This document shows, one piece after another, positions 1 to 7,553 of a stretch of DNA of 64,000 nucleotides. A program made the position numbers and the translations under genes. The stretch's first letter is position 1; each line of letters starts with the position of its first letter. The notes below the pieces were generated by a model. The model ran no database searches. It was not told the DNA's origin and worked only from the letters and a program-made list of their open reading frames with translations. Source of the DNA: Fructobacillus fructosus KCTC 3544 (lineage in GTDB: Bacteria > Bacillota > Bacilli > Lactobacillales > Lactobacillaceae); NCBI RefSeq assembly GCF_001438695.1, contig NZ_JQBH01000009.1, positions 9,401 through 73,400 of the forward strand, written 5' to 3'.

Positions 1-60
1 GGAATCGAACCGGTGATCAGGGTGTTGCAGACCCATGCCTTACCGCTTGGCTATACCACC
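1..60 (-). tRNA. tRNA-Cys (GCA), 3' end cut by window edge
   Basis: Read on the minus strand, the segment starts with a 7-nt acceptor strand, TA, a GCC/GGC D-stem and an anticodon stem enclosing the loop CTGCAAC, so the anticodon is GCA (Cys). The T-loop TTCGATT follows. The 3' half of the T-stem and the acceptor end lie beyond position 1, so the gene is incomplete here. A strong promoter sits just upstream. Confidence 0.93.
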
Positions 61-84
61 ATGAAGCGTTAAACAACGCTTATG

Positions 85-113
85 ATTATAAAGAAAAATC
101 CAGACTTTTTCAA
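85..113 (-). promoter_or_regulatory. Promoter of tRNA-Cys
   Basis: On the minus strand TTGAAA (113-108) and TATAAT (90-85) are separated by exactly 17 bp. Transcription would start about 15-20 nt before the tRNA 5' end at position 60. This spacing and match are typical of vegetative sigma-A promoters. Confidence 0.8.
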
Positions 114-155
114 GCACAAAGCGCTGAATGAGCGATTTGATTCAAGAAAGGCACA

Positions 156-458
156 CTAGCCCAGCTTATTGTCCAGCAAAACCTGTTGCATTTCCTTTTG
201 GATTTCCTCAGGCTTGACCCATTCATCAAAATGGTCGCTTTCAATCGGCAACTGCTCGTAGGTTTTATTGATGTAGTCTTCGACTTTTATTAAGTGAGAA
301 GAACGAGGAACGTTCATCTTTAAAATGCGCACTTCCTTGATAAATCCGTGGTTAGCAGCGTATTCGGCGCGCGAATTCTCGGTTACGTTACCGAGTTCGT
401 AGTAGATTGACCCGTCGTTACGGGTAATTTCTTCAATTAAATTAAAGGTCTGATTCAT
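156..458 (-). CDS. Hypothetical protein, coupled to the YibF-like gene
   Basis: A 100-residue soluble, acidic protein with no signal peptide or membrane segment. I do not recognise a family. The ATG overlaps the last codons of the preceding membrane-protein gene out of frame and has a strong ribosome site (AAGGAAGGGG) inside that gene, so the two are probably translationally coupled. It is the last gene of a three-gene minus-strand unit with two YibE/F-like proteins, which suggests but does not prove a shared role. No clear terminator hairpin is seen after it. Confidence 0.7.
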   Translation of the reverse strand: MNQTFNLIEEITRNDGSIYYELGNVTENSRAEYAANHGFIKEVRILKMNVPRSSHLIKVEDYINKTYEQLPIESDHFDEWVKPEEIQKEMQQVLLDNKLG

Positions 459-1221
459 TTAAGATACCCCTTCCTTCCCGGTGAAAGGCGTGTTCCACCA
501 AGAATATGGCGATGGTAATGGAACAAAGAATTCCAATCATGCCAAGCAACATGGTTACCACTTCAAAAATCAATAACTTGCCGTTCATGAATTCCGAAAA
601 CGAATAGTGTAGTCGGAAAAACCAAACGAGCAGTGGAATGTTGGCACCCAGCATTCCGAAGAAAAGCGTGTTAATCGCTGTGCCCAAAATCTGCTCACCA
701 ATGACTTTTCCCTGTGCCTGCAGGTTAGCAGCTGAAATATTAGGCGTTCGCTCCACCACTTCAAACAAATCAGCGGTAACTGCCATGGCCGCCTCGGCAA
801 TGGCCCCCAAAGCTGACATGACCATGACAATGATGGCTAGGTTTGAAAAGTCAATACCGACCGACAAGGACAGCCCCTCCAACTCATCCGAGTTTTCGAG
901 CGTATACCCCTGCAAGTGACCAAAGTGCTGCGCCAAAAAGGCTAAGATCAGGATAAGCACGAGGACGATCACCGAACTCTGCCAGGTGATTTGCAAAACA
1001 CGTGGTCGGCCAGCCGACAGATATATGGCCACGGATAGAATCAAAATGGCCATAATTGGAAGCACAACGAGTGGCGTAAATCCCCAGTTAACCAAGGTAA
1101 TGAGGATGAAAATCGGGATACAGTTTAAGAAAAGACCAAAAAAAGTCATCAGTCCTTGCTTACCACCAACAAACAGGAGCGATAACAGAAGCAAAATAAT
1201 CAGTAAGAGAATGGCATTCAT
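442..1221 (-). CDS. YibE/F-like family membrane protein (second of pair)
   Basis: A 259-residue integral membrane protein with about six to seven hydrophobic segments and a conserved central stretch (ALGAIAEAAMAVTADLFEV followed by IGEQILGTAINTLFFGMLG) that matches the YibE/F-like family. Members usually come as adjacent pairs; their biochemical function is not established. The start overlaps the stop of the upstream partner by 4 nt (ATGA-type overlap), so the pair is almost certainly co-translated. Confidence 0.85.
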   Translation of the reverse strand: MNAILLLIILLLLSLLFVGGKQGLMTFFGLFLNCIPIFILITLVNWGFTPLVVLPIMAILILSVAIYLSAGRPRVLQITWQSSVIVLVLILILAFLAQHFGHLQGYTLENSDELEGLSLSVGIDFSNLAIIVMVMSALGAIAEAAMAVTADLFEVVERTPNISAANLQAQGKVIGEQILGTAINTLFFGMLGANIPLLVWFFRLHYSFSEFMNGKLLIFEVVTMLLGMIGILCSITIAIFLVEHAFHREGRGILNESDL

Positions 1222-2303
1222 GAGTTGATGGCCCCCTTCTTTGTCAACAAAGTGGCCGTGATGAACGCGGTTACCGGCACCGCCCAGACAATGCCCAAGG
1301 CGGAAACAACCGTTTGCAGAATCCCAAGGTTCATGGTCTGATCCAAAATATAGGACCAGTTATTCCCATTTCGTAGCATTAAAATAACCATCGGCACCGT
1401 TTCGGCAATAAAAATCATGAACAAAACGTTGGTTAAAGTTCCTAAAATTTCACGACCAATTGAACGGCCAGCCTGCCAGTAATCCGCAAAAGTCCGTTCA
1501 GAAGATTCTCGTTTCAGCCCAAAGAGGCCAGCCACAATATCCCCTGATTCATCCATGACCGCCCCCAACACACCAATCAGTGCCTGCGCATAAAAGACGG
1601 GTTGTGGTATCTGAGTAACGTAAGACATGGTTTCAAAGTGAATCCCCTTGGCGCCCGTCACGGCAATCACAGCGGCCATGGCAAGCACAGCCAAAAGGGT
1701 GGCCAGACAGGTTGCTAACCAGGTAATCCACGCCTGTAGTCCCCAACCCAAGACAAAGTAAAGCGCTAAGGCCGAAAGAAGGAGGGCCAACACGACAAAG
1801 ACCGGTAAAACTGGCAACGAACGGGACGTGGCATCCCATAAAATGGTGGCCAAAAAGAGACCAGCGTTGACCACGATTGAAAGCGCTAAGAAGGAAAACT
1901 TCCGCCGACTCATGGCTAAATAAAGGCCGGCAAATAGCAAGCCCAGCAGAGCAAACAAAACGTTGTCTCGTTTTGCCATATCAATCTGATAACCATCATC
2001 CGATTTGGTTAACAGTATTTGGTCACCCTTTTGGTAGCGAATCGTTTCGGCCTGAGAGGACAAGTAGGAATTTTTGATGACTTTTTCCTTGTCTTTTCGG
2101 TTCAACAACTTCACCCGCAGCTGCTGATCAACCGATTCGTCTTGATTCCCGTGCTCATCCGTTGTTGATTCCGACGAAAGTGTCTTCACCGCTGTTACCT
2201 GACCAACAGGCTGTTGGTATAAAACGCTGTCGAAACGGCCCAAAAAATAACCAAGTGCCGTGATGACAATTACGAAAAGTATTTTTTGCCAATTTTGTTT
2301 CAT
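1218..2303 (-). CDS. YibE/F-like family membrane protein (first of pair)
   Basis: A 361-residue protein with an N-terminal membrane anchor (about residues 9-25), a hydrophilic probably extracellular region of about 90 residues, then roughly seven membrane segments. The signature LGAVMDESGDIVAGLFGL and the following IGREILGTLTNVLFM align with the same positions in the downstream partner, showing the two arose from a common ancestor. Ribosome site GAAGG lies before the ATG. It starts 40 nt after dnaI, with only a poor hairpin between, so read-through from the dnaI operon is possible. Confidence 0.85.
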   Translation of the reverse strand: MKQNWQKILFVIVITALGYFLGRFDSVLYQQPVGQVTAVKTLSSESTTDEHGNQDESVDQQLRVKLLNRKDKEKVIKNSYLSSQAETIRYQKGDQILLTKSDDGYQIDMAKRDNVLFALLGLLFAGLYLAMSRRKFSFLALSIVVNAGLFLATILWDATSRSLPVLPVFVVLALLLSALALYFVLGWGLQAWITWLATCLATLLAVLAMAAVIAVTGAKGIHFETMSYVTQIPQPVFYAQALIGVLGAVMDESGDIVAGLFGLKRESSERTFADYWQAGRSIGREILGTLTNVLFMIFIAETVPMVILMLRNGNNWSYILDQTMNLGILQTVVSALGIVWAVPVTAFITATLLTKKGAINS

Positions 2304-2343
2304 TACAAACCTTCTTTGCTAGCAAAAAAGTCGAAACGGCTTT

Positions 2344-3297
2344 TTACTGATTTAACCGACGGTTCCGGCCAGCCATGGCCACTGGCCTTGACAGATACAA
2401 CACCCGTTGCATCAAGCGGGCGGCTTTCCCAGGCTCCTGCCCTTCACGTGTTTGCGCCAGATACTTTTCAAGCGAATCCAAATCAAAATTCGAAGTAAAG
2501 CAGGTCGTTAACTCATGTTGCATCCGGTATTCCAGAATCACACCCAGAACCGAGTCCCTCGACCAAGCCGAAAGCGTGTCAGCACCCAAGTCATCCAGAA
2601 TCAAAACAGGCGCCTTCTTGGCTTCATCAATCAGGGACAAAACGGACTGATCGCCATTTTGACCGAAAGATTCCTTCAAACGTTCAATCAACGAGGCCCA
2701 GTGAACCATCATTACCCCAATCCCATTATAGGCTAGGGCATTGGCTAAGGCCCCCATCAAATAGGTTTTTCCAACCCCAAAATCACCCGACAAATAAACA
2801 CCAGGAACGAAATCCTGACTATCTGTATCGCGCTGATTAACCAAAGCGGAAAAAGTCGCCACAACGGCCGCCACCGCAGGCGCACGCCCTTCATCCTGAC
2901 CAACCTCTTCAACGATTTGGTTCAAATCGGCTTTGGCGACTGACTTTGGCACCGCAATGGCACGCAGTAATTCAGCCTGTCGCAGCCGCTTTTTTGTGGC
3001 TTCCGTTGGTTCATAGGCGACGTGCGGGTAGCCCTTTTCCAACACGAGCGTTGGTCGGTAACCAGGATAGAGTGTCGCTTTACCTTCCGCTCCCCGTTTC
3101 TTTTCCCGAACATACTCAAACAAATCCATCATGGAAATTTCGAGTGCGTCTTTTTTCAGATAATCCTGATTTTCCCGCCAAAAAGCCTGGACATCCGCAT
3201 CGCCCAAAACGGCCTCTTCAACACTCAGCCCCTTACCGACTGCTGGTGCGGGATATTTCTTTTGAAACTCTTTCAAGACGCTTGCTAAATCACGCAT
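2344..3297 (-). CDS. dnaI: Primosomal helicase loader DnaI
   Basis: 317 residues. The C-terminal two thirds is a DnaC/DnaI-type AAA+ ATPase with Walker A GDFGVGKT at residues 171-178 and Walker B VLILDDLGAD. DnaI loads the replicative helicase together with DnaB and DnaD. The first 140 residues correspond to the helicase-interaction domain, which carries a cysteine/histidine zinc site in Bacillus subtilis DnaI; here no cysteine is present in that region. It follows dnaB by 3 nt in the conserved coaE-dnaB-dnaI order. A ribosome site, AAAGGA, precedes the ATG. Confidence 0.95.
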   Translation of the reverse strand: MRDLASVLKEFQKKYPAPAVGKGLSVEEAVLGDADVQAFWRENQDYLKKDALEISMMDLFEYVREKKRGAEGKATLYPGYRPTLVLEKGYPHVAYEPTEATKKRLRQAELLRAIAVPKSVAKADLNQIVEEVGQDEGRAPAVAAVVATFSALVNQRDTDSQDFVPGVYLSGDFGVGKTYLMGALANALAYNGIGVMMVHWASLIERLKESFGQNGDQSVLSLIDEAKKAPVLILDDLGADTLSAWSRDSVLGVILEYRMQHELTTCFTSNFDLDSLEKYLAQTREGQEPGKAARLMQRVLYLSRPVAMAGRNRRLNQ

Positions 3298-3300
3298 GGC

Positions 3301-4656
3301 TTAATCCTTTGTCTTATAGTTTTTCATCAAATCTAGGGCCTGCTTAACGGCAGCCTGATCCACCTGCTGCTTCTTAGCAGCTTCGTTTGACGTAAAAGTC
3401 GGTTCCTGCTTGTTGGTTGAACGAGACCAAGTCGATGGCCTGCCCGTTGCCTTCTGTCGGCTCTTATCCTTGTGTGCCTTAATTGCTGCCACGGCATCTT
3501 CAGCCGTTCTCACACCGGCCTTCGCCCAGGAATTGGCAATGGCATCGACTAAGTTTCGTTTCAAGTCCGACTGGTCCATGTTCACCAAAACCTGGTAAGT
3601 GAGCAGGTTAATGGCTGGCACCGGTAAAATCCGCTTTTCCAACAAGTCGTTTAAAATTCGCCGTTCATTCTGAGTAACATAGCCGGCGTTTTGTTCCTTA
3701 ATTTGACTAATAAAGTCAATCGGCGACAGGTTATTGGCCGCTTGGTAAAGCGCATCTAAAGCCCGGTTCCCCGTCTTGGCTGTTGGCTCCTCGCTGGAAA
3801 CAGTTTTTGTGGTTACCGAACGATCAACTCCCTGATCGGCCAACTGCTGCTTCTGCTTCCGGTTTGACCAGGTACTAGCCAAGTAGGCAAGGAAGGCTTG
3901 CTTATTGACCTCGTGGTCATCCAAGTTAATGGAACGGGTCAGCGCTGTCGCCATTTCCGCCTCATTCAAGCCATAGAGCACCTGCTGCGTTAAAATCAAT
4001 TCCCGCACCTTTTTGACTTTTTCCACGGTCGTTCCGTGCACCAAAGCAGCCATCCCCTCAAAATCAAAGGACACCTGGTCAAAGTCAGCTTTTGGTGCAA
4101 CAGTCTTAGCATCCTCAATGGCCACATTCGGCTTATGCTGTGTATCTGGCAAATCAAAAATTGATAGGAACGAAGCCGAAAGTTCTTTTTGCTGCTGCAA
4201 TGGTGCACCGCGCTTTGCCTGATAGCGCTTGGCTAATACCAAAAAACGTTCCTCGCCAACATAATGGAAAAGCAATCCTGACAAAAGATCTTCGTTAAAG
4301 AAAGCTTCCGCCGTCATTGGTCGCTGCAAAACATAGCACAGTTGTGGCTGCCCCATTCGTTCCCCAGCATAGGTCTTCAAGAGCGATAAGGCTTCCAGAG
4401 CCTGCCTTGCTCGAATAAATTCTGGCGAAGACAGGGCCAACGAATCTAACAAGAGATAGTGATTTTTGAACGCCGTCTGCCCTCGCTGGTCTTTCTGTTC
4501 TTCGTACAAAAATTGGTAAAGGGCGTACGCCTTAGGACCCAAAAATGGGAGGTAAAGATTAAAGAGCAAAGTCACATCATCGTCACTGATTTGGCTTGCT
4601 TGCTCAATCAAAAAGGGCGTTGCCGCCTGAAAATCAGTAAGCACTTGTTTGACCAT
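3301..4656 (-). CDS. dnaB: Replication initiation/membrane attachment protein DnaB
   Basis: 451 residues. It resembles the Firmicutes DnaB initiation protein (not the helicase), which acts with DnaD and DnaI at oriC and in PriA-dependent restart. The N-terminal half is helical and winged-helix-like (from about residue 20), and a DnaB/DnaD C-terminal module with ISQIKEQNAGYVTQNE lies around residues 315-330. The tail is basic and low complexity. The gene abuts coaE directly and has an excellent ribosome site, AAAGGAGGAG. Confidence 0.93.
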   Translation of the reverse strand: MVKQVLTDFQAATPFLIEQASQISDDDVTLLFNLYLPFLGPKAYALYQFLYEEQKDQRGQTAFKNHYLLLDSLALSSPEFIRARQALEALSLLKTYAGERMGQPQLCYVLQRPMTAEAFFNEDLLSGLLFHYVGEERFLVLAKRYQAKRGAPLQQQKELSASFLSIFDLPDTQHKPNVAIEDAKTVAPKADFDQVSFDFEGMAALVHGTTVEKVKKVRELILTQQVLYGLNEAEMATALTRSINLDDHEVNKQAFLAYLASTWSNRKQKQQLADQGVDRSVTTKTVSSEEPTAKTGNRALDALYQAANNLSPIDFISQIKEQNAGYVTQNERRILNDLLEKRILPVPAINLLTYQVLVNMDQSDLKRNLVDAIANSWAKAGVRTAEDAVAAIKAHKDKSRQKATGRPSTWSRSTNKQEPTFTSNEAAKKQQVDQAAVKQALDLMKNYKTKD

Positions 4657-5256
4657 TTACTCCTCCTTTAGCCTGTTTAAATAATCAGCAACCTTTTGTT
4701 GCAGTTCGTCAGCACTCCCGTTGTTTTCAATCACAACATCGGCCTTGGCTACTTTTTTCGCCACTGGCATCTGGGCCTTGATTCGTGACTGGGCCGCCCA
4801 TTCATCCAAATGGTCACGGGCCATCAAACGGTCCAACTGTTGTCGTTCACTAGTGGCAACCACCACGACTTGGTCGAACCACTCCGTATCTTCATAGTGC
4901 TGTTCAAAAAAAAGTGGAATCGCACAAAAGACAACCGTCTTCCCCTTCATTCTGAAAAAAGAAAGTTGTTCTTGAATTCGAGAACGAATTTCTGGGGCGG
5001 TGAGTGCCGTCAATGACTTTAATAAAGTGGGATTCGAAAAGACGCGTTCACCTAAAGCATGGCGATCCAGAACCCCGTTTTTGATGATGCTTTGACCAAA
5101 GCGCTCCTTGACCTGTTCCAAGGTGTGGGTTCCAGGTTCGAGCACCTGGCGGGCCAACACATCCGCATCAACAACCGGATAGCCAGCTCGTTGAATCGTC
5201 TTAGTGACTTCTGTTTTTCCAGAGGCAATGCCTCCTGTAATGGCAATGACTAACAT
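4657..5256 (-). CDS. coaE: Dephospho-CoA kinase
   Basis: 199 residues, the usual length. The P-loop ITGGIASGKTEV is at the N-terminus, followed by the VVDADVLARQV substrate motif and the LFFEQHYE and ARDH lid motifs. It phosphorylates the 3' hydroxyl of dephospho-CoA, the last step of coenzyme A synthesis. It sits between a DUF975 gene and dnaB with no intergenic spacing, so it is part of one transcript. In many relatives nrdR follows coaE; that gene is absent here. Confidence 0.95.
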   Translation of the reverse strand: MLVIAITGGIASGKTEVTKTIQRAGYPVVDADVLARQVLEPGTHTLEQVKERFGQSIIKNGVLDRHALGERVFSNPTLLKSLTALTAPEIRSRIQEQLSFFRMKGKTVVFCAIPLFFEQHYEDTEWFDQVVVVATSERQQLDRLMARDHLDEWAAQSRIKAQMPVAKKVAKADVVIENNGSADELQQKVADYLNRLKEE

Positions 5257-5955
5257 TTACTTTGTTTCCTCAATGGCATGTGCAAAAACTTGAGTCGAAT
5301 AAACGACGCGACAAGCATTCAAATACGGTGTTACCCAAAAACAGGCCAATCCCCCGGTAACGATGGTCAAACAGTGCCAACCAACGAAGGAAAGTTCCAA
5401 AAGGAAAAGCTCTCGCTTACGACCGTTCATCACCCGCTTGGAAATGGTAATGTAATCCGTTAATGACCGCTGTTGTTTCTTAAAAAGCAGGTCCATTTTA
5501 TAAGCATAGTAGGTCTGTGAGTAAGAAAAGACTTTGATAAAAACAGGAAAGAGTAATAGGGACCAAAAGAACAGTAAAATTTTTTGAACAAAGGCCAAGA
5601 GAAAAGAAGTCAACACCTGTTGGGGACGAAACCCTTGTAAGGCCTTCGACCAACCAATCGTCACATCAGGTTTCTGAAAGGTATCGATGATCGCCCACTT
5701 GGCAGACCAAGTAAACAACAGCGCCAAGGCTGAGAAAAAGGTGCGTAGAAGGTACCAATCACCGGTTGACTGATCGACCGCCAAGCGGTAGCCAAAAACG
5801 GCCAGCCCAATCGTCAACAAAAGTAGCAAATTCTGCACCATTTGCATTAAAATAACAGGCCAAGTCGCCTTGATTTCGTTTTTGAAATGTTCTTTTAATT
5901 GTTTTTTAGCCGTCAGCTTGACACGGCGACTAGAGATAGCTGCTAATTCTGTCAT
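5257..5955 (-). CDS. DUF975-family integral membrane protein
   Basis: 232 residues with a basic N-terminus (KLTAKKQLKEHFKNEIKATWP) and about five to six hydrophobic segments. It is organised like the second DUF975-type protein at 23281-24009 (motifs such as FSYSQTYYAYK and a C-terminal LSFVGWHCL, compare LAYSQAFFVFK and LSFIGWGIL there). Function is unknown for the family. Its place between mutM and coaE is unusual compared with the common mutM-coaE order. A ribosome site, AAAGGA, precedes the ATG. Confidence 0.8.
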   Translation of the reverse strand: MTELAAISSRRVKLTAKKQLKEHFKNEIKATWPVILMQMVQNLLLLLTIGLAVFGYRLAVDQSTGDWYLLRTFFSALALLFTWSAKWAIIDTFQKPDVTIGWSKALQGFRPQQVLTSFLLAFVQKILLFFWSLLLFPVFIKVFSYSQTYYAYKMDLLFKKQQRSLTDYITISKRVMNGRKRELFLLELSFVGWHCLTIVTGGLACFWVTPYLNACRVVYSTQVFAHAIEETK

Positions 5956-5966
5956 AATTCCTTTGA

Positions 5967-6797
5967 TTATAGTTTAATTTGGCACTGAGGACAGAACGTA
6001 GTGCCCCGTTGCCCGACTTTGATTTTTTGCAAAGTCGTTCCACAGCGAAGACAAGGTAGTTTTGCCCGACCGTATACCTGTAGTTCATTTTGAAAATGGC
6101 CAGTTTCACCAAAAATATTTGAAAATGAGTGAACCGTTGTCCCGTGATGGGCAGTGGCTCGGTTAATTTCTTTGATGATGTTTTGGCGTAGCTCGGCCAG
6201 TTGTTCATCACTCAACTTATCGGTCGTGGTTTCCGGATGTATCTTGGTCATCCAGAGAACTTCATCGGCGTAGATGTTTCCCAAACCAGCAATCTTTGAC
6301 TGATCTAACAAGAATGACTTCACGACCCGATGACTTTTGTGGAAGATTTCCTTCATGTAGTCAAGCGTTAAGTCCTCTTCGGTTGGCTCCGGTCCCAGGT
6401 CTTTCAAACCAGAAACCGTCGCCATTTCATCCCCCGTTTTGACCAAAGTCATCCGACCAAAGCGTCGAGTGTCATTATAAAACAGCTGCCGGTCATCTTC
6501 TAAATGAAAAACCGTCTCCGTGTGCTTGTGAAGAGCGGCTCCCTCAGGTTCCACTGAATACTGCCCTTCCATTCGGAGGTGTGAAACCATGGTTTCATTC
6601 GTTGAAAAGCGGAAGAGGAGGTATTTACCACGACGATCGATACGTTCAATCGTTGCGCCAACCAAGTCATGTTTAAAAGCAGTCAAATCGGATGTGACGA
6701 CCTTCGGATAGGGTACATCGACTTGACGAACAATGGCACCCTTCACTAAATTCGTCAGTCCACGACGGACCGTTTCTACTTCGGGCAGTTCAGGCAT
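5967..6797 (-). CDS. mutM: Formamidopyrimidine-DNA glycosylase (Fpg/MutM)
   Basis: 276 residues from the start chosen here, which has GGAGG 9 nt upstream and gives the obligatory N-terminal MPELPEVET; the catalytic proline and glutamate are present. It excises oxidised purines such as 8-oxoguanine and nicks the abasic site. The helix-two-turn-helix region with KIAGLGNIYADEVL and the C-terminal zinc finger (CLRCG and FCPQCQ) are intact. An in-frame upstream ATG 18 codons earlier lacks a ribosome site. The usual neighbour polA is not in this window. Confidence 0.96.
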   Translation of the reverse strand: MPELPEVETVRRGLTNLVKGAIVRQVDVPYPKVVTSDLTAFKHDLVGATIERIDRRGKYLLFRFSTNETMVSHLRMEGQYSVEPEGAALHKHTETVFHLEDDRQLFYNDTRRFGRMTLVKTGDEMATVSGLKDLGPEPTEEDLTLDYMKEIFHKSHRVVKSFLLDQSKIAGLGNIYADEVLWMTKIHPETTTDKLSDEQLAELRQNIIKEINRATAHHGTTVHSFSNIFGETGHFQNELQVYGRAKLPCLRCGTTLQKIKVGQRGTTFCPQCQIKL

Positions 6798-6889
6798 CTC
6801 TCTTCCTCCATCTTTTTCCCATGCTAAAAAGGAACAAAACCAACTTATCAATATCGAAACACAATTATCCTAAAACCTAATTTTACCAC

Positions 6890-6922
6890 AAAAAAAGAAC
6901 AGCTAAGAACGTCTAGCTGTTC
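6890..6922 (-). terminator. Terminator after hicB
   Basis: A 9-bp stem (GAACAGCTA/TAGCTGTTC, 6897-6905 and 6914-6922) with an 8-nt loop, followed on the minus strand by a run of Ts. It ends hicB transcription and separates it from mutM. Confidence 0.85.
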
Positions 6923-6995
6923 AGCATGATGGATGCTCGTCTATTCCATTCCATGCTCGCCTCGCATATAAAGAGCGTGTGACAAAAGAGCATAT

Positions 6996-7388
6996 TTATA
7001 AAATACCGTATCGTTTTTCCAAAGCCTGCGTTAGGATTTCAGATACATTATCACCGTTTTGCTTAGCAAGAATTCCTAAATAACTTGGAACAGTCACGTT
7101 TTTTCTCACTGTCTTCGAAACGGCTTTTAAATAATCCAACAAAGAAACGTTCACCATCTGAACAAAACCCTCCTCTGGATGAAAATCATCAAATTTCGTC
7201 GGACTAGGAACATCTAAAGTACTCGACAGTGCCAATTCAATCGCCTCTTTAAGATTTTTCAACACTTCCTCGACTGAAGCACCGGTTGTGAAAACGCTGG
7301 GAATGTCAGGAACGTTGGCCCAGTATTGCCCATCTTCCTCATGAATGATAACCGGGTAGGTTGCATTAAATTTAATTTTCTCTGTCAT
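6996..7388 (-). CDS. HicB-family antitoxin-like protein, no HicA partner
   Basis: 130 residues. The N-terminal half is the partially degraded RNase H-like HicB fold (VIIHEEDGQYWANVPDIPSV, then TGASVEEVLKNLKEAIELAL). The C-terminal part looks like a ribbon-helix-helix or short DNA-binding tail (VPSYLGILAKQNGDNVSEIL). HicB proteins normally neutralise the small RNase HicA encoded next door. There is no room for or trace of hicA in the 165 nt upstream or the roughly 200 nt downstream, so this is an orphan copy. It is monocistronic with its own promoter region and terminator. Confidence 0.85.
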   Translation of the reverse strand: MTEKIKFNATYPVIIHEEDGQYWANVPDIPSVFTTGASVEEVLKNLKEAIELALSSTLDVPSPTKFDDFHPEEGFVQMVNVSLLDYLKAVSKTVRKNVTVPSYLGILAKQNGDNVSEILTQALEKRYGIL

Positions 7389-7408
7389 GGTTTTATCCTC
7401 ATAAAAAA

Positions 7409-7480
7409 TTCGTATCTAAGACTTACGCTTCTTATCCATAGTTTATCTCTTTAAAAGTTACCCACAATGAATGATACGAA
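7409..7480. promoter_or_regulatory. hicB upstream region with flanking inverted repeat
   Basis: An 8-bp inverted repeat, TTCGTATC (7409-7416) and GATACGAA (7473-7480), brackets a minus-strand promoter candidate (TTGTGG, 16 bp, TAAACT). HicB proteins often repress their own promoter, so this pair may be the operator; the wide spacing keeps confidence low. Confidence 0.35.
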
Positions 7481-7512
7481 TAAAAAAAGACCCCTACCAT
7501 CCGAGAGGTCTT
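7481..7512 (-). terminator. Terminator after DEAD-box helicase
   Basis: On the minus strand, AAGACCTC and GGGGTCTT pair (one G-T) around a 10-nt loop and are followed by seven Ts. Confidence 0.75.
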
Positions 7513-7553
7513 ACCTTAAGAACAGCTCAATGAATCAACAATTGAACCGTCTA

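Noticed and set aside
7389-7553. A hicA toxin gene upstream of hicB
   Set aside because: The spacer is only 165 nt, is filled by promoter and terminator elements, and holds only a 7-codon frame (MDKKRKS).
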